A stretch of DNA of 64,000 bases from Oscillospiraceae bacterium (GTDB taxonomy: Bacteria; Bacillota; Clostridia; Oscillospirales; CAG-272): the NCBI GenBank assembly GCA_015064155.1, contig SVST01000003.1:700-64699 (forward strand). Reading direction: 5' to 3'. Positions within the stretch are counted from its first letter, which is position 1, and each line of letters starts with the position of its first letter. A program made the position numbers and the translations under genes. Positions 44,729-52,247 of the stretch are shown here, piece by piece. The notes beneath the pieces are model-generated. The model had not been told where the DNA came from and made no database searches. It saw only the letters and a program-made list of their open reading frames with translations.

Positions 44729-46284
44729 AAGCGTTGGTAAAAAAGTCGGTAAAAAAGGGAATCAGCGTTCGTTGGAAGCTACTCCTTTATATGATGGGCT
44801 TTGTGATCGTTATTTTGTTGATTACGTGGTTTTTTCAAATCTTTTTGTTGGGAACCTTTTTTCGTTCTACCAAAAAAGACGAAATGAGAGAATCAGCCGA
44901 CGAATTGGTAGCGCAGCTCGGGAGTGAATCGCTTCAAAAAACCGCACTTTCGGCTGCCGCTGATCATTCCTTATATATCTCGGTTTACCAAATCGGAGCC
45001 GGAACCGCCGAGCAAATCCTCAGCACAGACACAAGCGGCAAAAATCCCGTTGAGCTTCCGATTTCCCGCCTGGAAGAGTTTTATAAAAAGGCAAAGCGGG
45101 AAAACAATTCCTTTTTCTCACGTTTTTCGTTTGGATATGCGGAGGTACCCAAAGAAAGCTTTTGGGATAAGCTCCCATTTGGAAGAAAAGAATATTCGGA
45201 GAACGAGATCTCTGCCAAGCATATGCTGCTGATTTACGTCAGAGTAGCGGAGGATGCCTCGGGTCAGGAATATTTGATTTTGATGGATGCCAAGCTGCAA
45301 CCGTTAAGCTCTACCGTCCGTACGCTTTCCAGGCAATACGTATGGATTGCCGTTATCATTTTACTGGCAGCAATCGGTATGGCATTGATCCTTTATAAAA
45401 AGATATCGGCACCTATCATCCGAATGAACGATTCGGCGAAAATTCTGTCACTTGGAAAATACGACGTAGAATTTTCAGGAGAAGGCTACCGTGAAACGCG
45501 AGAGCTTGCCCAAACCTTAAACTATGCGGCACACGAGCTTTCACGTGCCGATCATCTGCAAAAGGAACTGATTGCCAACATTTCGCACGATTTGCGTACT
45601 CCACTCACGCTAATCAAAGGATACGGCGAGGTTATGCGCGATCTTCCCGATGAAAACACCCCCGAAAATATGCAGGTGATCATTGATGAAAGCGCACGGC
45701 TTTCCGATCTTGTGAACGATCTTTTGGATTTATCCCGTATGCAAGCAGGCGCGCGCATTCCGCAACCCGAAATTTTTGATTTAACGGCAACCGTAAACGA
45801 GGTTCTGGTTCGGTATGATGCATTGGTAAAGCATCTCGGTTACCATTTGGAATTCGTTTACGACGAACATCTTTGGATCTCTGCCGACCGAAGCATGATC
45901 TTGCAGGTTTTATATAATTTGCTGAACAATGCGATCAACTATGCGGGAGAAAACAAAGAGGTTATTCTGACGCAGGAAGCCATAGAGCAAAGAGTTCGAA
46001 TCTCGGTTACCGACAAGGGACACGGAATCGAGCCGGATCAAATCCCTTTGATCTGGGATCGATACTATAAAGTAGACAAGATACACAAAAGAACCATGAT
46101 CGGAACGGGCTTGGGACTTTCTATTGTAAAAGAAATTTTCAACCTCCATCATGCGGTATACGGTGTAGACAGCAAGCTCGGCGAGGGCTCCAGCTTTTGG
46201 TTTGAATTGCCAACGGTTGAGATTGCACAGCCCAAGCCGATTGATTACAAGACGGAGAAGGAAAATGAATCAAAGCTTAATTGA
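44725..46284 (+). CDS. Sensor histidine kinase
   Basis: 519 residues. Two membrane helices (about 22-48 and 208-230) frame an extracytoplasmic sensor domain of ~160 residues that is no family I recognise. Then HAMP (ISAPIIRMNDSAKILSLGKYD), HisKA with ISHDLRTPLTLIKGYGEVM (H288), and HATPase_c with N box NLLNNAINYAG, G1 DKGHGIEPD and G2 GTGLGLSIV. Partner of the response regulator in front. The 3' end overlaps the next gene by 20 bp. Confidence 0.9.
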   Translation: MKALVKKSVKKGISVRWKLLLYMMGFVIVILLITWFFQIFLLGTFFRSTKKDEMRESADELVAQLGSESLQKTALSAAADHSLYISVYQIGAGTAEQILSTDTSGKNPVELPISRLEEFYKKAKRENNSFFSRFSFGYAEVPKESFWDKLPFGRKEYSENEISAKHMLLIYVRVAEDASGQEYLILMDAKLQPLSSTVRTLSRQYVWIAVIILLAAIGMALILYKKISAPIIRMNDSAKILSLGKYDVEFSGEGYRETRELAQTLNYAAHELSRADHLQKELIANISHDLRTPLTLIKGYGEVMRDLPDENTPENMQVIIDESARLSDLVNDLLDLSRMQAGARIPQPEIFDLTATVNEVLVRYDALVKHLGYHLEFVYDEHLWISADRSMILQVLYNLLNNAINYAGENKEVILTQEAIEQRVRISVTDKGHGIEPDQIPLIWDRYYKVDKIHKRTMIGTGLGLSIVKEIFNLHHAVYGVDSKLGEGSSFWFELPTVEIAQPKPIDYKTEKENESKLN

Positions 46285-47092
46285 CTTACTATGCTGTCCG
46301 GTTTGCAAAAGCGGTATGCGGATATCGGAAGATGGCAAGACTTGCCGTTGCATGGGATCGCGAATTCATTCCTACGATTTTTCAAAAAGCGGATATTTGA
46401 ATCTTGGCGGTCCGCATGCAGGTGACGGAGATTCAAAAGAAGCGATTTTGGCTCGAAGAGAATTCTTGGATGCCGGACACTATGAGCCGCTTTCACGGGA
46501 AATCAACAAAAAATTGGATGAAATCGGCGCAAAGACCGTGTTGGATGCCGGTTGTGGAGAAGGGTACTACACCAACAGAATGGCACAATCGGGGCGTCGG
46601 GTGCTTGGATTTGATCTTTCCCGTGCAGGCGTTGATTATGCGGCAAGGCGCGCAAAGCAAACCGAAATTCCCGCAGGTTTTGCGGTGGCAAGTATCTTTT
46701 CCATTCCCGTTCTGGATTCAACCGCAGACGTTGTGACCAATATTTTTGCGCCTTGCTCGGAGGCGGAGTTTGGACGCGTTTTAAAGTCGAACGGGTACGT
46801 ATTGCTCGTTGGTGCGGGAGAATCTCACTTGATTGGACTGAAGCAAGCGCTTTATGAAACCGTCTATCAAAATCGAAGCAGGGAAGATATGCCCCAAAAT
46901 ATGCATCAAGTCAGCTATAAACGGCTTACCTATGAAATACAAATCATCGGACAAGCCCAAATACAAGCCTTGTTTTCTATGACCCCTTATTATTGGCGAA
47001 CGTCGCCGCATGACCGTTCTAAGCTCGTTGGAATGGAACGTTTAACAACAACCGTGGATTTTGATTTATTTTTATTTAGGAAGGACAGTTGA
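46265..47092 (+). CDS. RlmA-type 23S rRNA (guanine-N1) methyltransferase
   Basis: 275 residues. N-terminal zinc finger (LLCCPVCKSGM ... KTCRC, then IHSYDFSKSGYLNL), and a class I SAM methyltransferase domain with VLDAGCGEGYYTNRM (motif I), GFDLSR and ADVVTNIFAPC. This is the RlmA(I/II) pattern (m1G745/748 in helix 35). In Gram-positives RlmA(II) affects tylosin sensitivity; which site is used here is unknown. The ATG at 46265 follows GGAGAAGGA and lies inside the kinase gene. Confidence 0.85.
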   Translation: MNQSLIDLLCCPVCKSGMRISEDGKTCRCMGSRIHSYDFSKSGYLNLGGPHAGDGDSKEAILARREFLDAGHYEPLSREINKKLDEIGAKTVLDAGCGEGYYTNRMAQSGRRVLGFDLSRAGVDYAARRAKQTEIPAGFAVASIFSIPVLDSTADVVTNIFAPCSEAEFGRVLKSNGYVLLVGAGESHLIGLKQALYETVYQNRSREDMPQNMHQVSYKRLTYEIQIIGQAQIQALFSMTPYYWRTSPHDRSKLVGMERLTTTVDFDLFLFRKDS

Positions 47093-47094
47093 TT

Positions 47095-47820
47095 ATGAAA
47101 ATTTCTGTATGTATCCCCATGTATAACGAAAACCGAGTAATCGCAGACACCGCAAAGCAACTTTCGGAGTATATGCACGCGCATTTTGACGATTATGAAA
47201 TCATTTTTTGCAGTGACGGTAGCCAGGATGGCTGCGACAAGACGGTTGAAGCGTTAAATCTGCCGAACGTACGTGTCATTGCGTATCAGCCGAACCGCGG
47301 AAAGGGCTACGCTGTACGAACTGCGATGCTGGCTGCAACGGGGGACATTCGTATGTTTACCGATGCCGATCTGGCTTATGGAACCGACGTAATCGAGCGT
47401 GTTGCCGCAACGTTTGAAAAGAATCCATCAGCCGAGCTTGTCATTGGATCCAGAAATCTGCAAAAGGACGGTTACGAGGGGTATACGTGGATGCGCCGTA
47501 TCGCTTCCAAGGCATATCTCCGTGTCCTGTCGATCGTAGGCGGATTCAAGCTTTCCGATTCTCAGTGCGGATGTAAGGCATTTACCGCAAAAGCAGCAGA
47601 AGGCATCTTTTCTCGTTGCGAGGTGGATCGGTTTGCATTTGACTTTGAAGCAATTCTTTGGGCGGTCAAATTTGACTACAAAATCGTAGAGATGCCCGTT
47701 CGCATCATCAACCACGGAGAATCCAAGGTCAGCGTCCTTCGCGACTCTTTCCGTATGCTGAAGGATCTCCGCGCAATGAGAAAGCGTATTAAAAAGGCAT
47801 CCATTGAAAAAGAAGCGTAA
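47095..47820 (+). CDS. Family 2 glycosyltransferase, dolichyl/polyprenyl-phosphate hexose synthase-like
   Basis: 241 residues. GT-A fold with SVCIPMYNENRVI, the DGSQDG aspartates, PNRGKGYAVRTAM, DADLAYG, and a C-terminal DSQCGCKAFTA, as in Alg5-like enzymes that load glucose or mannose from a nucleotide sugar onto a polyprenyl phosphate carrier. No C-terminal membrane anchor is visible. ATG at 47095 has AGGAAGG 10 bp upstream. Starts 2 bp after the methyltransferase gene, so it belongs to the same operon. Confidence 0.83.
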   Translation: MKISVCIPMYNENRVIADTAKQLSEYMHAHFDDYEIIFCSDGSQDGCDKTVEALNLPNVRVIAYQPNRGKGYAVRTAMLAATGDIRMFTDADLAYGTDVIERVAATFEKNPSAELVIGSRNLQKDGYEGYTWMRRIASKAYLRVLSIVGGFKLSDSQCGCKAFTAKAAEGIFSRCEVDRFAFDFEAILWAVKFDYKIVEMPVRIINHGESKVSVLRDSFRMLKDLRAMRKRIKKASIEKEA

Positions 47821-48037
47821 ATCTATCGCATACGAAGACACGCTTAAAAACCGTGACAGAATCATTTCGATCAACGGCACGGAAATTTTGACGACGACCG
47901 AGATGAATGATCTCGTTGACGCCATGAAGGTTGGCGATACCGTAACGCGTTTGATTGACCGCGACGGAGAAACACATACCATAACGATGGTTTTGCGAGA
48001 ATACGTTCCCGATTACATAGGATCCGAACTGGAATGA
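47804..48037 (+). pseudogene. Detached PDZ-domain fragment of an htrA-like gene
   Basis: From the TTG at 47804 an uninterrupted frame codes for 77 residues. From residue 9 on it matches the last ~75 residues of the HtrA at 42.5-44.0 kb: AYEDTLKNRDRI against AYEDSLKNRDRI, KVGDTV in both, and REYVPDYI in both. Only the second half of a PDZ domain is present; protease domain, anchor and the first PDZ strands are missing. The homology begins right at the stop codon of the glycosyltransferase gene. AAAAAGG 8 bp upstream and the 17-bp overlap could allow coupled translation, so a small expressed adaptor cannot be excluded; a duplication remnant is more likely. Confidence 0.65.
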
Positions 48038-48041
48038 ACGA

Positions 48042-48084
48042 AAAATAACGCTCGGCTTCTCAAAAAAAGAGAAGTCGGGCGTTT
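48042..48084. terminator. Bidirectional terminator
   Basis: AACGCTCGGCTTCTC ... GAGAAGTCGGGCGTT stem, A7 loop, T/A tails on both sides. It ends the htrA-RR-HK operon and would also stop transcription coming leftwards out of the filamentous element. Confidence 0.8.
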
Positions 48085-48125
48085 AAAAGTTCAGTCGAGC
48101 AGCTACCTTGGGTGGCTGCATGAAG

Positions 48126-48157
48126 CAATTATACAAAAGACAAATTTTGTATAATTG
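48126..48157. other. Perfect palindrome at left end, candidate attachment site
   Basis: CAATTATACAAAA - GACAAA - TTTTGTATAATTG: two perfect 13-bp arms around a 6-bp centre, the geometry of a Xer/dif site (11-6-11). A hairpin (GCAGCTACC-TTG-GGTGGCTGC) lies just outside at 48099-48119. Confidence 0.5.
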
Positions 48158-48209
48158 AGAAAGGTAAAAGATGGTCGCGCGCGTTGTTCACGACTGATCC
48201 CTACCAAAG

Positions 48210-48238
48210 ATTATAGCAGACTACTTTCACCTTGTCAA
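48210..48238 (-). promoter_or_regulatory. Outward-facing consensus promoter at the element's left end
   Basis: Minus strand TTGACA (48233-48238, inside the end of the zot gene), 17 bp, TATAAT (48210-48215). No element gene lies downstream in the integrated state. In a circular form it would fire across the joined ends into the intergenic region towards rep and meet the terminator at 53617-53655. Confidence 0.75.
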
Positions 48239-49066
48239 GAGATTTTTGTCAAAATCCTCTTTTTTTTGACGAATTTTGCTATCAATCGTAGGTAAAGATT
48301 CTTTGGGAAGTCGTAAAATATCCGTTTTTTTCATTTTTTCATATTTTTTTATTTCTCCATCCACTACATAATCATAACGCTGAGAATAGCAGTGAGTATC
48401 ATAACGACGTCGGAACGGCAAAAAGCCGATCAAAGTAGTCATATTGTCTTCCGTATCCTTTTCCTCAATCGTTTTTATTTCTTCCGAAATCGAAATATTA
48501 CGTACCTTTACAGTATAGAACAAGCCAAACCATGTGCGGAAACCCATAAGATTATAAACTGTGTTCAAGCGTCTTCTAACCTGAAGAACAATGTTCTCCG
48601 AGCATTGATCGTTGCAAACGAGATAACCGTTCAATGTATAATGTCGGTAAAACCGAATAAATTCATCAAAGATATCTGCGTTTTTAGCCTTATAATCAAA
48701 TTGAGAACAGAAAGACCCTATCTCGTCAATAAAACAGACCGAACGTGGGACAAGCTTTTCTTGCAAGGTCAAATGTTTTTCGGTAAGAACAACCGCCATT
48801 TCTTTCTTAGAAATTCGAACTGGTATCGACGTATAAAGCATCGGTTTCGGAAGCTTGTTTCCTTTTTTTCGAAAAAGATTTTCAAACCAAACTTCCCGAC
48901 GTTTACGATTTAAAAGCTTAATTGATATATCCACGGACATAAACGATTTACCCGAACCAAGACCGCCAGTAAATGCGCAAACGGTATCAAACGTCTTTAA
49001 ACGATAACTCCTAAGAATTTTCCAAAGGATAACAAAAACAACAACAAGCAATATGATTGTAACCAT
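48227..49066 (-). CDS. Zot/pI-type filamentous phage assembly ATPase
   Basis: 279 residues. One membrane helix at the N-terminus (about 2-17), then a P-loop domain with Walker A GGLGSGKS (34-41) and Walker B VCFIDEIGS (D114/E115). This is the zonular occludens toxin/gene I family, the inner-membrane motor that drives export and assembly of filamentous phage. In Ff pI the membrane helix follows the ATPase domain; here it precedes it, as in other Gram-positive Zot-like proteins. GGAGG 8 bp before the ATG at 49066. Last gene of the structural operon. Confidence 0.85.
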   Translation of the reverse strand: MVTIILLVVVFVILWKILRSYRLKTFDTVCAFTGGLGSGKSFMSVDISIKLLNRKRREVWFENLFRKKGNKLPKPMLYTSIPVRISKKEMAVVLTEKHLTLQEKLVPRSVCFIDEIGSFCSQFDYKAKNADIFDEFIRFYRHYTLNGYLVCNDQCSENIVLQVRRRLNTVYNLMGFRTWFGLFYTVKVRNISISEEIKTIEEKDTEDNMTTLIGFLPFRRRYDTHCYSQRYDYVVDGEIKKYEKMKKTDILRLPKESLPTIDSKIRQKKEDFDKNLLTR

Positions 49067-49084
49067 ACTATTCACCTCCAAAAT

Positions 49085-49483
49085 TCAAGAAGATATAGGA
49101 ACAGTAGCATTCCATGGAATGAGCGCAGGAAGAACACGGACAATTCCAGCAAGCATGCGAATAATATAAACAATAGAATCCCACAAATTTTTAAAAAACC
49201 GTCCTATTGCCACAAAAAAGTTTTTGCAAAGCTTAAAGATATTTCGAGTATCGGTATCAGCAAACTCAGGATCAGCTTCCTCTTCACCCTCTTCTGTAGT
49301 CCCTGTCCAAATTTCCACTAACCCGTCAATACCGGGAACAGCTTCAAATCTTTCCGCAATACGAGTGATATATACCTCCAGCGAAAAACGACTCGCAGAG
49401 CCATAACACAAAACGCAACATACAACAACAATTGCCATAAAAAAAGCCAAAACCTTTATTAAAATATCCATTTCCCCTTCCAT
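49085..49483 (-). CDS. Small membrane protein of the phage (pVI-like position)
   Basis: 132 residues from ATG 49483 (or 128 from the ATG at 49471, which has AAGGGGAA directly in front). Hydrophobic helix near residues 8-26, an acidic linker (EEGEEEADPEFADTD), then an amphipathic to hydrophobic C-terminal part (FFVAIGRFFKNLWDSIVYIIRMLAGIVRVL). In Ff the gene between III and I is VI, a minor tip protein of 112 residues with several hydrophobic stretches; position and character agree, sequence similarity is not visible to me. Confidence 0.6.
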   Translation of the reverse strand: MEGEMDILIKVLAFFMAIVVVCCVLCYGSASRFSLEVYITRIAERFEAVPGIDGLVEIWTGTTEEGEEEADPEFADTDTRNIFKLCKNFFVAIGRFFKNLWDSIVYIIRMLAGIVRVLPALIPWNATVPISS

Positions 49484-49656
49484 TTTGTTTTTTGAATCAA
49501 GCAAAGAAAAGCTTTATACGGAAGATACAAAAACAAGTGAATCAAGATCAAGCCAAGAACAATCCAAAAAGCATCCCGAACACGTTCCAGTGCGTACGGT
49601 GATATTTCACCGAATAACGGAAACATATACTGTTCGATAAAATCCCATAATACCAT
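49459..49656 (-). CDS. Small single-pass membrane protein of the phage
   Basis: 65 residues, one central hydrophobic segment (FWIVLGLILIHLFLYLPYKAFLCLI) with a strongly basic tail (QKTKWKGKWIF). AAAGGAG ribosome site 11 bp upstream. Overlaps the next gene by 25 bp. Likely a minor virion or assembly protein; no family recognised. Confidence 0.6.
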   Translation of the reverse strand: MVLWDFIEQYMFPLFGEISPYALERVRDAFWIVLGLILIHLFLYLPYKAFLCLIQKTKWKGKWIF

Positions 49657-49672
49657 ATATCCGCGCGCTCCT

Positions 49673-51373
49673 TTAAATAATAAATTTGATCAATACAAAG
49701 ATAATAACACCAACAACCGCCATTGTAAGCAACGTCTGAAGCAAAGCAAGAACATTGATGCCAAACAAATCAAAGTTTAACATACCGTTCACCAACTGAA
49801 CGGGAGCGTCAAAAATCGCAAAAACCACGCCTTTTAAACTGTCTGTAGTTTGCATAGCATCGGTTTGACCTAACTCAAATCCATAAGTAGTACCAAATGC
49901 ATATCCTTGTTGATCAATTTCAAAGAAAAGTTGTCTTGTAAATTCCTCCATAGTATAACTTTGATAAATCTCATTATATTCAAAACGTTTTGCTCCCTCT
50001 CCATATCCAAAAAGATTCACGCTCCAATAATCAACCCATTCTACAATTTGTTCTCTCGCATCAATAACCCCAGCATCAACGCCAAAATTAAACCCGTATC
50101 CATTGCCACAAACGAACAAATAGTATCCTAATTGTTCAATTGACATTTCCGAACTTCCAGTCGGCAGAAGTTCATTATCAAAACCATATTCACAGCGCAT
50201 CTCTTCATAATAATCAGAAAGCGCAGCACGCGCATCCAAATCACCGCGAGCATATCCTGCAGCATACCCCTCAGAATAGCCATATTCGATACCAACGGAC
50301 TTACCGCTACCGAATACATTCGATATAATTACTTTCCAATCAAGCGAAACAATATCTTTTCCCTCCAAAGGATTATACAAAGAGCCGACGACATCTAAAC
50401 AAGCAGAAAACTCGTCAAACGCTTCCAATTTCCCCATATCATATCCAGCCTCAAGACCGTCACTTTCGCCCTCAAGATATCCGTCGCCATAGCCGAAAGA
50501 ATAACCATCATCAAAGCCTTTATCAATTCCCTCTTCATAGCCCATATCATATCCAGCCTCAAGACCGTCACTCTCGCCCTCAAGATATCCGTCATTATAG
50601 CCGAAAGAATAACCATCGTCAAAGCCTTTATCAATTCCCTCTTCCAGGCCTACATCATAAGAAAGAGGACAGCCGTATTGAAAACCGCATATATTCAAGC
50701 AACGGTTAAATGAAATGTCTTGAATCGAACTCTTTTTAGTAAAATCAATGCTGAATCCCTCAATTCGAATTGCATCACCATCAAAAACGGACGAAAAAGG
50801 GGTAAACGCACCACCTCCGAGCAAATCTCCATCAATATCGTAAACGAGCATAGGTCCCTCATCTATAAACGAATTCAAATTGACAAAACCGCTACCCATA
50901 ACATGTCCATCAAAAACAAAGGCAAATGAATGCGTGCCGTCCTTATGCCGACCCTGAATATGGATAGAAAATTCGCTTCCAAAAACATAATCGTATTCAA
51001 AATAAACGTAAAGATCAGGTACCGTCATCGTAAGAAAAGTACCGTCACCCCAAACATGCAAAACTACATTTGTAGCATCAATACACCGTGTCTTGCCATA
51101 GGTAGTAGTAAAGCTTGCTAAACCACTCGGAACTTCTGACGTTGGAAGCTCCTTATGATCATAATTGAACCCAAAAACCGTATTTTTCAAGACAACATTA
51201 TTATAATAATTTGAATTCGAACCGTAATCAAGCACAACAACTTTATCGGAATAAACCAACGATTCAGCAACCTGAACACTTGCATCATCGGCAAAAGTTG
51301 AAACACAAAAAACGACAGCCAAAAGCATAAAACAAGTCAAAAACAAGCCTATTTTCAAAATTTTATTTTTCAT
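49673..51373 (-). CDS. Secreted, C-terminally anchored adsorption-type protein (pIII-like)
   Basis: 566 residues from ATG 51373 (GGAGG 7 bp upstream). Signal peptide of ~28 residues (LKIGLFLTCFMLLAVVFCVSTFA), an N-terminal beta-rich domain to ~residue 240, a region of tetrad repeats with Gly every fourth residue (G-Y/F-x-D/E, ~245-340), a middle domain, a second short G-tetrad patch (GIEYGYSEGYAAGYARG, ~390), and a C-terminal membrane helix (LLTMAVVGVIIFVLIKFII). Signal peptide, repeat linker and C-terminal anchor are the plan of pIII, which binds the host receptor. First gene after the central terminator. Confidence 0.7.
   Translation of the reverse strand: MKNKILKIGLFLTCFMLLAVVFCVSTFADDASVQVAESLVYSDKVVVLDYGSNSNYYNNVVLKNTVFGFNYDHKELPTSEVPSGLASFTTTYGKTRCIDATNVVLHVWGDGTFLTMTVPDLYVYFEYDYVFGSEFSIHIQGRHKDGTHSFAFVFDGHVMGSGFVNLNSFIDEGPMLVYDIDGDLLGGGAFTPFSSVFDGDAIRIEGFSIDFTKKSSIQDISFNRCLNICGFQYGCPLSYDVGLEEGIDKGFDDGYSFGYNDGYLEGESDGLEAGYDMGYEEGIDKGFDDGYSFGYGDGYLEGESDGLEAGYDMGKLEAFDEFSACLDVVGSLYNPLEGKDIVSLDWKVIISNVFGSGKSVGIEYGYSEGYAAGYARGDLDARAALSDYYEEMRCEYGFDNELLPTGSSEMSIEQLGYYLFVCGNGYGFNFGVDAGVIDAREQIVEWVDYWSVNLFGYGEGAKRFEYNEIYQSYTMEEFTRQLFFEIDQQGYAFGTTYGFELGQTDAMQTTDSLKGVVFAIFDAPVQLVNGMLNFDLFGINVLALLQTLLTMAVVGVIIFVLIKFII
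50435..50650 (-). repeat. Two 108-bp tandem repeats coding for 36 residues each
   Basis: Units 50435-50542 and 50543-50650 differ at only a few positions and code for GYEEGIDKGFDDGYSFGY-type tetrads followed by DGYLEGESDGLEAGYDM. A third, decayed unit seems to start on the left (GYDMGKLEAF). Copy number change would lengthen or shorten the linker without breaking the frame. Confidence 0.85.
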
Positions 51374-51398
51374 TTTTTTCCTCCAATATTTTAAATCT

Positions 51399-51440
51399 AA
51401 AAAAATACGGGGAATGGGATTTTTTTTCCCATTCCCCGTA
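51399..51440 (-). terminator. Central terminator after the coat gene
   Basis: Minus strand: perfect 14-bp stem TACGGGGAATGGGA/TCCCATTCCCCGTA, A-rich loop, then TTTTTTT. It starts 10 bp after the coat-gene stop, just as the Ff terminator follows gene VIII, and would keep coat mRNA far more abundant than pIII mRNA. Confidence 0.9.
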
Positions 51441-51449
51441 CGGGTATTA

Positions 51450-51674
51450 TCAACCCTTGCGTCTGCGAAGCAGACCAAACATCTTGTACAGAATACCGGT
51501 AGCAAGACCGATACCAGCCATCACAAAGATAAACTGCACAAGCGGAGAAAACGCAGGGTCAGCAGCAGACGGATCCGTATACAAAAGATGCGTAAATCCA
51601 GTCTTGATACCACCTGCAAGTCCCTCAATTACAGTAGAAAACGAGCTGAAAAGATCGGAAACCAACGATCCCAT
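51450..51674 (-). CDS. Major coat protein candidate (pVIII-like)
   Basis: 74 residues. Amphipathic first part (LVSDLFSSFSTVIEGLAGG), a short polar middle with acidic residues (TDPSAADPAF), one hydrophobic helix (VQFIFVMAGIGLATGILY) and a basic end (KMFGLLRRRKG). Acidic, hydrophobic, basic order is the rule for filamentous coat proteins, whose basic end contacts the DNA. No ordinary signal peptide is seen; if processed, cleavage near the middle would leave a ~40-residue mature chain. AAGGAGG upstream; an in-frame TTG at 51683 is nearer to it but less likely. Confidence 0.65.
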   Translation of the reverse strand: MGSLVSDLFSSFSTVIEGLAGGIKTGFTHLLYTDPSAADPAFSPLVQFIFVMAGIGLATGILYKMFGLLRRRKG

Positions 51675-51721
51675 AAAAGGCAAAACCTCCTTCCCTCTTT
51701 ATTTTAACACGTCACATGAAT

Positions 51722-51955
51722 TCAAGAAACCACCGAAACGTGCACAACATTGCCATATCTATCGTACATGAAGTCAACGCAATCTCCAAGCACAACAGCC
51801 GGACAAATATTTGTCTTCACCTTAAAACTTTGAGTGCACAACCCCTCAACCGTTGCTTTACCGTCTTTTTCGAAAGTAGTATGCAGAATGGTATTGTCAT
51901 ACTCTCTTCCATCATAAACACCTTTTTTTCTTTCAATGCCAACAATCGTATACAT
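51722..51955 (-). CDS. Small OB-like protein, candidate phage ssDNA-binding protein (pV-like)
   Basis: 77 residues, beta-rich with alternating charged and hydrophobic residues (IVGIERKKGVYDGREYDNTILHTTFE, then KTNICPAVVLGDCVDFMYDRYGNVVHVSVV), as small OB-fold ssDNA-binding proteins show; Ff pV has 87 residues. Synteny (between rep and coat) supports it. AGGAGG 9-10 bp before the ATG at 51955. An extended -10 (TGT-TATAGT, 51992-51997) may give a separate promoter behind the terminator at 52028-52062. Confidence 0.6.
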   Translation of the reverse strand: MYTIVGIERKKGVYDGREYDNTILHTTFEKDGKATVEGLCTQSFKVKTNICPAVVLGDCVDFMYDRYGNVVHVSVVS

Positions 51956-52027
51956 TTTCAAATACCTCCTAAAGTTTATATCGGCAACATTACTATAACA
52001 TACGTTTTTCGATTTTGAAAAGGTAAA

Positions 52028-52062
52028 CAAAAAAAAAGTGCGCTTACTTGCGCACTTTTTTT
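52028..52062. terminator. Bidirectional terminator
   Basis: A10-GTGCGC-TTACTT-GCGCAC-T7: symmetric hairpin with A and T runs. It lies between the leftward promoter at 52248-52276 and the OB-like gene. Confidence 0.85.
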
Positions 52063-52135
52063 ACCCTACTTGACAAATACCGCCTTTTGTAATGTGTCTT
52101 ATTGATAAATTTGCAAACGAAAGGAGGTGTTTAAA

Positions 52136-52222
52136 ATGCTAAAATATGTTCTCAAACTCTACCAAAATTTGAACATGGAACAGATTATTTACATAATCTA
52201 TACCATCATCGACCGCACTTAA
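52136..52222 (+). CDS. 28-residue hydrophobic peptide gene on the opposite strand
   Basis: Codes for a peptide beginning MLKYVLKLYQ and continuing with the hydrophobic run MEQIIYIIYTIIDRT. AAAGGAGGTG lies 6 bp before the ATG, a near-perfect ribosome site that is not explained otherwise. The gene is framed by a 20-bp imperfect inverted repeat: GCAAACGAAAGGAGGTG at 52113-52129 and its counterpart ending at 52239, so in the mRNA the ribosome site would pair with the 3' end. A TTGACA (52070-52075) stands upstream but the -10 is poor (TGTGTC). It is the only element gene facing right. Confidence 0.5.
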   Translation: MLKYVLKLYQNLNMEQIIYIIYTIIDRT

Positions 52223-52247
52223 ACCCCTCTTTCGTTTGCTTAATTTT

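Larger units (their letters stand above)
52028..52241 (-). ncRNA. Predicted ~210-nt RNA, antisense to the 28-residue peptide gene
   Basis: A consensus promoter (52248-52276, minus) and a strong terminator (52028-52062) delimit a transcript of about 210 nt that contains no good reading frame on its own strand and covers the whole peptide gene on the other. Inference from signals only. Alternatively it is a leader whose terminator attenuates phage genes. Confidence 0.45.

Noticed and set aside
48216-48226. GACTACT near the left end as a pMV158-type nick site
   Set aside because: Only a short partial match, not in a hairpin loop, and far from the rep-side intergenic region.
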